A DNA stretch of 64,000 bases, from NCBI GenBank assembly GCA_003008705.1, contig PDUO01000041.1, positions 66,963 through 130,962 of the forward strand, given 5' to 3'. The translations under genes were made by a program, and so were the position numbers. Below the pieces are notes generated by a model. The model had not been told where the DNA came from. It saw nothing but the letters and a program-made list of their open reading frames with translations, and did no database searches. This document shows, piece by piece, positions 35,023 through 45,082 of this stretch (positions within the stretch are counted from its first letter, which is position 1; each line of letters begins with the position of its first letter). Origin of the DNA: Pezicula radicicola. Taxonomy: Eukaryota; Ascomycota; Leotiomycetes; Helotiales; Dermateaceae.

Positions 35023-35278
35023 TACGATGACTAAGTAGGTAGGCCTATGCTGGTGGTTCAGTGGTGCTTGAACCGAGGCTCGCATGAATTTCTATAACCC
35101 TCCAGTAGACAGCATTGAAGGGATCCCTGCGACGCGTTTCTAGGGTTGCCAAACACCTAGAGTATATTCACATGCCGACCGAGGCATATACTCCCCTAAC
35201 TCCTAGAGCAGAACCGACATGATATAATGTGTAGCGTCGCTGTGAAGCCACTTCCAGAGGTACAAACAATAAGCCACC

Positions 35279-36325
35279 ATGGATACCAAGCCCAACCCGA
35301 AAGACTCAATGAAGTCTACTTGGCGCCGCGTCGACCGCAGCCAATGGAGCATCTTCCACTGGATCTTCGAGCTACTCGACGTCTACCCCATCTCCCTCGA
35401 CAGGGAGGTGCCAGTGCACTCCAAGCAGGACAAGGTGCCATACCTGCCAGAATGGCAGCAACACCGCTTTGTGCTCTTGTACGCCTGTGTTCCGCTCGCT
35501 ATCCACCATGGCTACGCGACCTACATAGGCCGCAACCTGAGCTCGATCGCCGCCTTCGTCTTCTACAGCGTTGCGTTCCATCTAATCGGCACCCGCGAAC
35601 TACACATACTCCGCAGCCTGGGCCACATCTACGGCTTCCTCGACGGTGACAAGCACGAGCGCGACGGTGTGCCTGATGTCGGTGTAGGGAAGGTCTTCTG
35701 CTCGCTCCTCTCGACGGCCATCTTCCGTCCAATGTTGTCCGTCATCCTCAGCTACCGCGTCAGCCAAGCGCCAAAGTCCATGAATTGGGCATGGCTACCC
35801 CTCGAGATCGGCCTCTATGGCATTGTGCTCGACTTTTGGTTCTACTGGTACCATCGCCTCATGCACGACGTCGACAGCCTCTGGCAGTACCACCGCACTC
35901 ACCATCTCACCAAGCACCCCAACGCGCTGCTGACCCTCTACGCTGATACTGAGCAGGAGTTTTTTGACGTTGTCGGCATCCCGCTACTGGCCTATGTTAG
36001 TCTTAAGCTTATGGGCCTCCCCATGGGCTTCTACGAGTGGTGGATCTGCCACCAATACGTAGTATTTACCGAGCTCGCCGGGCACAGCGGCGTCCGCATC
36101 CACGGATCGCCGCCCTCGACACTGACTTGGCTGCTGAGGCTCTGGGACGCCGAGTTGGTTATCGAGGACCACGACCTCCACCACCGTACGGGCTGGAAGA
36201 AGAGTCATAACTATGGCAAGCAGACCCGCCTCTGGGACCGCGTCTTCGACACCTGTCATGACCGCATCGAGTCTTCAAAGGACAACATTGACTATGTAAA
36301 CGTGGTCAAGTTGCCACTCTTCTGA
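35279..36325 (+). CDS. Sterol desaturase / fatty-acid hydroxylase superfamily enzyme
   Basis: A single frame of 348 residues starts at an ATG in good context (CACCATGG). The di-iron histidine boxes are HRLMH at residues 192-196, HRTHH at 205-209 and HDLHH at about 298-302, with a further His in the KKSHNYG segment after the last box. Hydrophobic segments near residues 60-90, 140-165, 180-192 and 225-245 anchor the protein in the endoplasmic reticulum. Members of this superfamily hydroxylate or desaturate sterols, sphingoid bases or polyketide/terpene intermediates. The long hydrophilic N-terminus and the FHWIFELLDVYPI segment resemble fungal members annotated as C-4 methylsterol-oxidase-like or secondary-metabolite hydroxylases. 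There are no introns or lesions. The substrate cannot be fixed. Confidence 0.88.
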   Translation: MDTKPNPKDSMKSTWRRVDRSQWSIFHWIFELLDVYPISLDREVPVHSKQDKVPYLPEWQQHRFVLLYACVPLAIHHGYATYIGRNLSSIAAFVFYSVAFHLIGTRELHILRSLGHIYGFLDGDKHERDGVPDVGVGKVFCSLLSTAIFRPMLSVILSYRVSQAPKSMNWAWLPLEIGLYGIVLDFWFYWYHRLMHDVDSLWQYHRTHHLTKHPNALLTLYADTEQEFFDVVGIPLLAYVSLKLMGLPMGFYEWWICHQYVVFTELAGHSGVRIHGSPPSTLTWLLRLWDAELVIEDHDLHHRTGWKKSHNYGKQTRLWDRVFDTCHDRIESSKDNIDYVNVVKLPLF

Positions 36326-37382
36326 AATTCCCTTACCGATACACACACTCATGAATCACCTAATTTTCCTATAGGGTATAGCAACTTCGTAAAGAGAAAG
36401 GCAATACAGACAAATATTTATAAATGGCGAGTGTCTCACTGTTAGTATAACGATCCAAGGAGAAATTTGTCAAATTGAAGTATTTCAGAATTGGAGTTGT
36501 CCGGGGAGATACCTAGCAACGTACTACTATCCTTCTAATTTTCTTACAAGCCAAAATCCCGAAGCATTTCTAGAATTGCGGTGACGGTGATTCAGAGAAT
36601 TTCCGGCGTCCAAAACTTGCGCAGGATCTCGCCACCATAACCGCAGTGACAAGGCAGCAGAGATAGAGCTATACCAGCGATGACAAGTGCACTACTTTTA
36701 CCTTGGCTACACGAGTGACTTTCATTAGGCCTACTTCCACGCAATGGGAAAGTATAACCTTGTTTTAAGGAACCAACTTTATGATACTGCTGGTCGGCCA
36801 CAGGGAGGTGATAATACATCGCTCCAAGCCCAGCTGATCAAGACAATAGCACAGTGGCAGACACGTGCTACCTTGTAAATCTAAGCCGTTCTTTGAACCA
36901 CAATCCTAATGTGCAATCGAAGTCACTGATCAAAATATGTCTAACCCACATGATATTCCAATCTCGGACTCTAAAGATCTAGTGTCTTGCAGATAGGATT
37001 GTTCATTATCCAGAGCATTCTATCACCGACGGCGACAAATCTAGTCGTGAGGACTAAAACAAATTTAGAACGTTACGGTTAAGGTTCAGATCAAGCACAT
37101 TTTAAGAGATTGCTTAGGAAATTATGTTACGCCGCATTATGATTATCTATTAAGGTGCAAATATCTTAGGCAGCCATTGTTTGATAGTGTTAGATACAAT
37201 TGAAACTATCAAACGAACACGCAACTGTTGGGATCAGCCAACAGTCCCTTCCCGGCAAATATAATCTTACAGGTTACAATATTTACTTCCTTATTATCGC
37301 CCTCACATCTGCTTTCGAGTGGGTCTGCGCCACGTGTTCCGCTCAAGTGCCAGGAGATTTGCGTCGTCGCTTGCAGGTCACA
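36326..37382. other. Intergenic region
   Basis: About 1.05 kb of mixed composition with stops in all frames. Nothing recognisable. Confidence 0.45.
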
Positions 37383-37690
37383 TTATTTTAGTCTTGCAAG
37401 CACATCCCACTCTCCCGCTACAGGGTTCCGCACAACTAGGAGGCGGACGTCTTCGTAGCAGAGTGCGTCGAATTGTCTAAGTTCCGTTTCAATGTCACTT
37501 ATTGCAACATCATCATTAGAGCTATTACCATCGTTCTCGGAGCCCAAGTTAGCAACAGCGCTATCGTGATCATCGAAGCTAAAGTCGGCATCAGCGCGAA
37601 CTTTAGTATCTTCAAAGCCCCTGTCGTTCATATCATCAGCGTAAGCTTCATGATCGCCAAGGCCGGGCCTCCGCCTCTTCTTCTTTGCGT
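37383..37690 (-). pseudogene. Possible DUF3435 (FluG-domain, tyrosine-recombinase-like) fragment
   Basis: One minus-strand frame reads VELVDAKKKRRRPGLGDHEA, an acidic stretch, and then FDALCYEDVRLLVVRNPVAG followed by EWDVLARLK and a stop. The A-L-x-Y-E-D-x-R-L-x-x-V-R-N-P pattern followed by DVLA resembles the start of the DUF3435 catalytic region found in Crypton-like elements and in captains of fungal Starships. The rest of the recombinase is absent. The match is short and from memory, so it could be another family. Confidence 0.35.
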
Positions 37691-37759
37691 CGACTAACTC
37701 TACTGGCTGGCATCTTATAGCGAAGAGGAGAAGCAGGATTAGTGTGAACTACACATAAT

Positions 37760-38240
37760 ACCGCTCCGTAGGGAAGGTAGAAGTATCGCATACCTAGTAG
37801 TAGTTGAGCAAGAGCAAGAGGTCGTTAATACTAAGGATAGACTTCTCCTTAACTATAATATCGAGCTTAAAGTCCCTTGTTAAGTTACTATAGATGTACT
37901 AAATAAACATTAGCATCCTTAAGTTAAGATAATAATTAAAGTAAGGTACCTTTATTATAAGAGTCTCTTTTATATTATTAGTATTTATATAGTAGTTATT
38001 CTCTTAATTAAAGAGTATCTTAAACTATAAATAATACTTTTATATAAAAAATAACTTTTTATCTTTTTATAGTTTATTTATATAAAAATATATAACTTAA
38101 ATTAAACTCTTTTAAATAGAGTTTAAATCTAACTCTTATTTATTAAAAATAATTAAATTTTTAATTAATCTATAATTTAAACTTAGTCTCTAATTAGTTT
38201 AATTATTAAGGATAGGTATAGACTTCTTATAGAAAAGCTA
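37760..38240. repeat. AT-rich decayed repeat DNA
   Basis: About 480 bases of TA-rich sequence with RIP-like depletion of C and G, without inverted or direct ends that I can define. Confidence 0.5.
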
Positions 38241-38837
38241 CTATCTAATTTTTAGTAGCGAGGCTCTAGATGGGTGTAAAAGTTTAGTTAAGACGTTTAG
38301 AGAGGATGCGCCTGAGTGAATAGAGTTTCGGGAGGGTGTGAAGGAGTACCCTTGTTAGGAATAGAGTGAGGATATATCGATGTAGTTATAACGCTACAAC
38401 AGCATTCAAGCTAGTCTGTAGATTTAGACAGGACTTATTAAGGCACCTGCTAAGTAAAGCGAACGTGTTTCCGCTTGCTATTTTATAACTATACTTAAAA
38501 TATTTCGCTGGACTCTTTTTAGAAGTTTTCTACGTTGACAGGATTCTAATTCAGGATCCCTTAACACAAAGAGAACTTTCTAGTACTATAGACATCATTA
38601 TATTCTATCATGATTGATAGAAAGGCAATAACTATACACCTATACTACAAGGCTATAATAGAGATTAGCTATAATCCAAGTTTAGGCAAATTCAACGGGA
38701 GGTTTCATTGGTATAAGCTCAAGTTTATATCTTCATGCGCAAGTGCTTGTCTGATTTTATGTGCAACAGCTTTTCTTCTAGAGGAGCTAAGCAGCACCTA
38801 GCCTGCCAGGTACTTTTAGTCCTAGTCCATCAAGTAA
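38241..38837 (+). other. Decayed coding-like stretch, unknown
   Basis: Frames on the plus strand contain islands such as SEDAPEWIEFREGVKEYPC (about 38,300) and VFYVDRILIQDPLTQRELSS (about 38,525), separated by stops and shifts. They may be the remains of one gene; I cannot name it. Confidence 0.3.
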
Positions 38838-40312
38838 TCAAAGCGTATATCGAAAACCTTCCACACCCTCAATAATCCTCCCCTGCTCATCGGCCTTCTT
38901 ATTCTGGCCCCGAAAATAAACTGTAATTCCAGCTGTGCTCAAGATACATACACCCAGCGCCGTGGCCGCAGTGGAAATACCAGGCCTGTAACCAGGAGCG
39001 TCCTGTTCTCTGAAGATCAGCGACCCAACAATTCCTCCTAGTCCACCATAGATGGTTTGGACGGGTATGGCTATTTGTCGTTTACTTTGGCCGACGATAT
39101 TGTTCGTTAAGAATGTCAGCGCGGCAGGTGTAGCACAGCTCGTCCCCGTATGTGCGACGAAAATGCCAATGAGTCTGGTTGCTGTGTTCTCGCCCCATCC
39201 AATCATCATAAAGCCTGAAATTGTGAGGATTAGAGAGCCGATGATGAAAGGGCTCCGCTTACGGGACCGGTCGGCCCAGATAGCTGATCCGATTGAGACG
39301 ATGGTGGCAAAGATATAAGCAGGAGTGACGAGGATCTGGCTCAAAGCGACGTTGAAACCGAAACTATTAAGAATACTGGGTGTGAAGAACACCATAGTGT
39401 ATGTACTGATCGTAATAAAAAAGAGTGAGCTGGCTATAAGCCAGACTTTCCAGTCTGAGAGTGCTGCTACGCCTTTCTTGAACGTCAACTTGTCTTCTGG
39501 AGAGTCTCCTTTATCGTCTTCGAGACGTTGTAGAACCATTTCGAGCTCGTGTTTGGTTAGCCACTTTGCTTTTTCGGGGAAGTCAGTGACCAGGAAAAAT
39601 ATCGGGATAGCCATTACAACGGTTATGGCTCCGGGAATTAGAAAGATCCAACGCCAACCTCGAAGACCGCCGCGGCCTTCGAGTGTGCTCAGGCCATACG
39701 ATATAACTCCATTGAAGCCGGATACCACGGATCCTGTCATAAACCACACGGATATTCTCTGCTGGGTTTCGTAGCGTTTGTACCAGGATGAGATGATATA
39801 GATACAAGCCGGCTATTAGCTCTAGTCAGTTGGGAAACAAATTGTTACACAAATAAGCAGCTTACAGTAAATCCTCCCTCGAAAAGGCCTAAAAGAACCC
39901 TCAAAGTCACTAGTTGTCCAAAAGTCTTGACAAAAGCATGGCACATCGAAACCACGCCCCAGCATAAAATAAGGAATGATAGATAGTATCTGGTCCCAAC
40001 GCGTCGGATTATAATATTACTCGGTATCTCGGAGATGATGAAGGTAGGAAAGAAGGCCAAAAGTGCGACGGAGTATCGATTCCCAAATAACTCGAGGTCC
40101 TTTTGCATCCCAGATATCTTAGCAGCGGCGATATTAGTTCTGTCGATTAGAGAGAGGGCGAAAAGAAGAGAGAGCATTGGCAAAACTCTGAGGTCAATCT
40201 TGCGAAGAAGCTTCTTTTCTTCTGTACGGGAATTTTCGGAGTCCATACTATTTCTTTGGACCGTTATGCTAGACGTTGCAGTGCTGGCTTTTTCTTCTCC
40301 GGATTCGGACAT
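38838..40312 (-). CDS. MFS transporter, anion:cation symporter (allantoate/Dal5-like)
   Basis: Exon 1 is 39866-40312 and exon 2 is 38838-39812, with a 53 bp intron (GTAAGC..GAGCTAATAG). The product has 473 residues. It opens with a soluble tail and KLLRKIDLRVLPMLSLLFAL then SLIDRTNIAAAK, the hallmark of the Dal5 group. LGLFEGGF joined by splicing to TPACIYIISSWYKRYE and QQRISVWFM is the conserved loop after helix 4. The second half has WKVWLIASSLF and TGTSCATPAALTF. Dal5-type carriers import allantoate, nicotinate, biotin precursors and similar organic anions with protons. Length is near the family norm of 470-520 and no stops are seen. The start ATG is supported by the long serine-rich N-tail. 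Confidence 0.9.
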
Positions 40313-41200
40313 TTTAGTTGTTCAATGTTGCTATACTGTGTGGCGCCTAACTTGACATCGAAAGTCCTTCTTTCTCTTCACGGCTTGCGGTTGGGATAGT
40401 TTTGGGGTCAGAGCCGGCCATGATATTCAGATCGAAGCAGTATAGTCCTAGCTAGATGACACAAAATGTTGATATCACAATTAAGGTTCCATAGCTTGAG
40501 ACTGTAGCAGTCTCTGCCCTAGACCTAAACCTTGTAATTTGAGATCAGAGACAAATTGCTGAAATGCCATCCTAAAAACTTTTTCCTGGCCGAATGTAAT
40601 GCCACCCTCGGGGTAGTATCCCTTCCTCTGTATATTAGCAAACGCTTGGGCCAATGGTACGTGCATTGAGTTACCGATCAAACGAAGCAGTTCTAACTAA
40701 TAAATTTGCTGTATTTGCCTCCGAGACGCGTTAAGCGGGCATAGACGAGCAAAGTATCAGAGCCCTGCTTGAGTTGCCAATATATGGAGGAAGGGATACA
40801 AGGAAAACGTTTTCAGGGTGGTGGCATTTCAGCAATTTGTTGTTAGATCTACGTACGAAGTTGGAGCATGTTTTATTATCCGAGTTCGAAGTAGGTATAG
40901 TATCTTTAGCGAAAGCCAAGCAGCCAATGATCTCTGTTTGCTTCTTAGAAGGATGGAAAAGTTGCTGGAAAATAGACTTTCTTGGTGTGAAACTTGGCTC
41001 AAACTTGGCATTTTTCCTTCCTGTTTAAAACAAATAATCGAGGCCATTTCATGCAGAAGTTCAAGAAATCTTGCCTTAGGCACAAACAATCTATGAAATA
41101 CAAGCAATTTTGCCTTACGCAATACTGCCTGAGGCTCTGAAATCGAATTATATAAGATTACTTATTTTCTTCTAAGAAGTTTAAGGATGCACGTAGAGCA
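40313..41200. other. Intergenic region
   Basis: About 890 bases. Open frames on both strands at 40,774-41,122 have no recognisable domain. The first few hundred bases should hold the promoter of the Dal5-like gene. Confidence 0.4.
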
Positions 41201-41560
41201 TGCCTCCCTTTATAATAAGTTTATTTATAAGGTAAAATACTAGTCCTTATATAATAATATATTAATTTAAACTTTATATAATCTTTATAGATATTTATAT
41301 TTTATTATAATAGAATATATTATTTTTCCTCTAGTAATTACTTTTAAGAGTTTAAATTTATATATAAATATAATATATTTTATTAATATATATATATATA
41401 TAATATTTTAAAAGTTAATTAATTACTTTTATATAAAGGTTAAAAAGGTTAATAAAGAAATAAAAGAGTTTTAAAACTAAGTATAAGAAATAATTAATTA
41501 TATTTATTATACTTATATCCCCTTATTAGTTATTAGGTACCTAGTGTATTTATATTTATA
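41201..41560 (-). mobile_element. Truncated copia relic in reverse orientation
   Basis: Positions 41,405-41,485 read on the minus strand match 22,349-22,432 of the copia element, in the reverse-transcriptase/RNase-H linker. The surrounding 360 bases are AT-rich. No LTR is seen nearby, so this is an internal fragment of a related, RIP-mutated copy. Confidence 0.7.
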
Positions 41561-42045
41561 AGGGAAGCGAATAAGTCTTATAGGTTAAATTAATCAAGGA
41601 CGAATAGTACTAGAGTCTATTTTAACGGTTAAGCTCCTATAGCTTATTCCTTAGAAAATGTAGGAACTTAAGCCTAATCTCGGCTGTGTCTCTGTATTTA
41701 TGACGTCGTTCTGTGGCGACTCCTCGGTCTTGGTCGGAGATTCGGGACTGTAGCATTACAGGAAGATATATTCAACTGTTTGATACCGCAAGACCTTCAA
41801 TGTCTCTGCGGGGGGACAACCCAGACTTATTAGCATCCATAGACTGATGGTAGCAAATCGGCAATCGCGAGTGAGGACCGCCCAGGAGCTATGTTATAAA
41901 TACCTTGATTCTTAGAGAGTGCTAAACCCGCGGTATTGGAATTACTCGCGGAAATTGGATAATAGAGATCAAAGCTTCTTGCGATATCTATGTAACTAGA
42001 AGCTATTGGGTAGTTTGCCACTTTAAAATGCACTCAACCTATAGC
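41561..42045. other. 3' region of the sugar transporter gene
   Basis: About 480 bases without a recognisable gene. Confidence 0.4.
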
Positions 42046-43747
42046 TTAAGTCATAGTCTTCAGCTCCTGCTCCCCTCTAAGCTCTGCCTCAGTAGTATAC
42101 GATGCGAAATTTCGTACGGGAACCTTCTTCATAAACATTTCATCCAACTCTTCGTAAGATCGGCCCTTGGTCTCGGGGAGATACCACCACATGAAGGCGA
42201 TACAGAAGAAAGACAAGGCGCCAAAGACGAATCCGACCTTTCCACCTAGGTTTCCTCGATCTGGGTTGAACATATAAGGCAATACAAAGCTCCACATGAG
42301 GGACCAACAGGATTGGAACACAAGACCAAGACTGATTGTCTTTGCGCGCAGACGGGCAGTTGAGACTTCGGTCAACACGGTATAAGCCGTTGCGCCAATG
42401 CTGACATTGTAGAAAAAGCAATAGAGCAAAATCATAGCGACAGTTCCTTTAAGTTCACCTGGAGAGCCGCCGACAGCAAGACCACCCATCACCCAAAGAA
42501 TAACGGTAAGAACCGCCGTACCGTAGATAGTGAGAGAGCGACGCCCGACCCTGTCAACCAGATACCAGGAAATGACGTTGCCGACCATGGACAAGACTTG
42601 CTGGATGATCTGAAGCTTGAAAGCCATGGAGGTGGTGTATCCGGCAAGCTCCGCATAGTAGGTCGAGTACGATGCTGCAAATACAATACCAGTGAACATC
42701 TGGACCGCGAGTGGCGTAATAGAAATGATGGTACGGCGGAAATTCGACTTTCTAAAACATTCCAGATAAGTGACTCCTTCTGTCTCTTGGCGTACTTCTT
42801 CCAAGGTGAGCTTGATACTGGCCAGACGTTTTATGTCTTCTCCATCCTTGTATCCCAAGCTGTGCAAGCTCTTGATAGCTTTGTCTTCACGACCTTTGCT
42901 CATAAGCCACCATGGAGATTCTGGCATGAACCAGATAAATATAGCGGCAACACCCGCGAAACCGTATTGGGAGCAGAAGACTGCTCGGTAAGCCCAACGG
43001 TTTGTATAGGTTCCAGTGGTGTTGACAATCAGAGAGACGGTGAACGGCCCAAATGTATAGGCAAGTGCGATCAAACAGGTCATGAGGCCACGAAGGGGTA
43101 GTGGGACAATCTATAGAAGTGGTTAGAACTAGCGCTTCTCAATTATTTCGATGTCGTTGTGCGAAGCAGCTTACTTCTCCAATGTAGGTTGCTGACACGG
43201 TTTGAATGATACCAACGGCGAAACCATTAAGGAATTTGCCTCCGAAAAACTCTTCATTGGTCGTCGCAACGAATTCGAGGGAGACGGCGGCAAAAGAGAC
43301 GACGAGGGCGCAGATCATCGAGTATTTTCGGCCAATTTTATCAGCCAAAATTCCGGAGCCCAGAGCGCCAACAATGGTCCTATTTGGAAACATGTTAGAA
43401 GTGTTCTGAAGAGCTGCTATGTTAGGCTTGACTTACGAAGCCACGGGAGCGCCACTAAATGCCGACTGCCACTTTGTAGATAAGACCCAGTTCCCATTGT
43501 AGAAGGAACCAAAATCTTGTCGGAACTGAGGAATCCCAAGAATGTTGCCGGATGCTTGGTTTTCAAAGCTTACCAGCAGCACGACCCAGACGGCGTACAG
43601 GCACCAGCAAAAGACTCGTGGATTCTGCTTGATGGCTTGTAGTTTGGTGAGGGCATGATCTTCGGCATTAGCCTGGCGGCCCAGGTGGCTGTCAACATTT
43701 TCTTGGTGGAGCACGTCGACGGTGCCAGCTTTGTGTTCAACGTCCAT
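42046..43747 (-). CDS. MFS sugar transporter (alpha-glucoside/maltose permease-like)
   Basis: Exons are 43437-43747, 43175-43379 and 42046-43110, with introns of 57 and 64 bp (GTAAGT..AAATAG and GTAAGC..TATAG). The product has 526 residues. Splicing gives SGAPVAS-TIVGALGSGI, then LADKIGRKYSMI, the G-R-K/R signature after helix 2, and TYIGE-IVPLPLRGLM after helix 4. Further signature elements are WFMPESPWWLMSKGREDKA (the PESPxxL motif of sugar carriers), VDRVGRRSL before helix 8, and WWYLPETKGRSYEELDEMF, the PETKG motif after helix 12. This is the fungal hexose/disaccharide family, closest in style to maltose permeases. It is expected in the plasma membrane as a proton symporter. No lesions are seen. 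A 7 bp tandem repeat lies 25 bp before the start codon. Confidence 0.92.
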
Positions 43748-43771
43748 GATGTGAGCCAGAGCTATTATTGT

Positions 43772-43847
43772 GTAGGAGGTAGGAGGTAGGAGGTAGGAGG
43801 TAGGAGGTAGGAGGTAGGAGGTAGGAGGTAGGAGGTAGGAGGTAGGG
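43772..43847. repeat. Heptanucleotide tandem repeat (GTAGGAG)n
   Basis: About 10.7 perfect copies of GTAGGAG in 75 bp, ending 25 bp upstream of the sugar transporter ATG. On the coding strand it is a pyrimidine-rich CTCCTAC track, in the position of fungal CT-rich promoter or 5' UTR elements. Confidence 0.93.
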
Positions 43848-44579
43848 ACTATGGAAAAGAAAAGGATGAAGGAGACGAGACGATGATGGGGTTTTTACAC
43901 GCTGAAAAGCCTCTGCAATGGGAGTGGAAAAGGAAATTGTTCGCGCCTGGCACTATTCCTCTTGGGTGAATTGCGGGTGTATTGCGGGGCCCCAACCTGG
44001 AGACCCCGGAACTTCCGAAGGACAAATCAAGTCGTCGCTAAAATTGCCGATTTGGCGACTCGGTCGGTCTCAAAGAGGGGAGAAACAGCCGGTGAGGAAG
44101 TTTCAGGCTCGGGTCTTGGTCTAGAGAAGGAAGCTTTAAGCACTCGTCTCTACTGTATCCATGTATCCACGCCACATGGCAGGGTCGTACGTAGCATGCG
44201 GAGAAAATATGGGCCATAGAGAGGAGAAAACGGCTAATCAGGAAGTTTTAAGCACCTGTCACCCCATAAATCGTATTCCCCTAACCTCCGGAATAATGGG
44301 TCTCATTCTTCGCCCCACTACCTCTGGTACGAAGTCTCGAAAGATGTCACCTTCGTGTGCGGCAGGCACCATTTACCAAGAGTCAGAAGAACGTATTCTT
44401 ATCGCCAGAGGCAAAACTGTATCAACAATTGCCAGAGTTGCGTCGCACAAATTCTCAGAATATTAGGATGAATATCATAATGTGGACCTCTAATATTTCC
44501 TCGGATCCAGAACCCTGATATCTCAAGTACTAGAGGAGCTTGAGGGTTGTCCGAGCAGCGATGGCTTGTGTGAAGAGAG
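43848..44579. other. Intergenic region
   Basis: About 730 bases with several short frames. A segment around 44,050-44,110 repeats at about 44,215-44,255 as GGAGAAAACGGCTAATCAGG-like words, suggesting a weak local duplication. No gene recognised. Confidence 0.35.
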
Positions 44580-44935
44580 AACAAGAGAGCATTGGAATTG
44601 GCTTTTGGCGACGACTTACTTTCACGGCTGGGCGCTTTAACGAGGACAATGAGGCTGAATTCAACACTGACGGTACTGAAGATCGACTTAACTCGCTACT
44701 ATTATAGTGAGGCGTTGACGTTCGTTCGTGCGGTCATTGGAGAAATGTATGGGAAGGAAAATTGCGATACTGGACACTCATGCCTATCCGCTGGGCCTCG
44801 TCCCAGACTATGCCCATGTAGGTGACTTTGTTTACATAATGAGGGGCTTGACAACTCCTTTGGTACTTGTTTTCAATTCTACGGTTGAAATTGCTTACTT
44901 TGAGATCGAATGCTGGTTGTGCAACGGGTAGGTCA
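44580..44935 (+). pseudogene. HET-protein C-terminal relic
   Basis: The frame ending at about 44,930 reads KIAILDTHAYPLGLVPDYAH and then VGDFVYIMRGLTTPLVL, which matches the C-terminal R-x-G-L-x-P then GDxVxI-L/M-x-G-x-x-x-PLVL pattern of fungal HET-domain proteins. A neighbouring frame just before reads FWRRLTFTAGRFNEDNE. The parts are out of frame and nothing of the HET domain is present. The call rests on pattern only. Confidence 0.45.
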
Positions 44936-45082
44936 ATATCGTAAATTACGGGATGAAGAAAGTCGAAGTATTACAGTAGGTTCCAAAACCGGCTTCATCT
45001 TTTGCGCACCAAAGTAACTTATATGCTAACATTTCAATAAACAGGTTGATTGAAGCGGCATAAGCGACATTTCTGGGATTCT

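Noticed and set aside
44034..44260. Similar GGAGAAAA..CGG words as a local tandem duplication
   Set aside because: Similarity is limited to about 30 bases with differences, too weak to list as a repeat.
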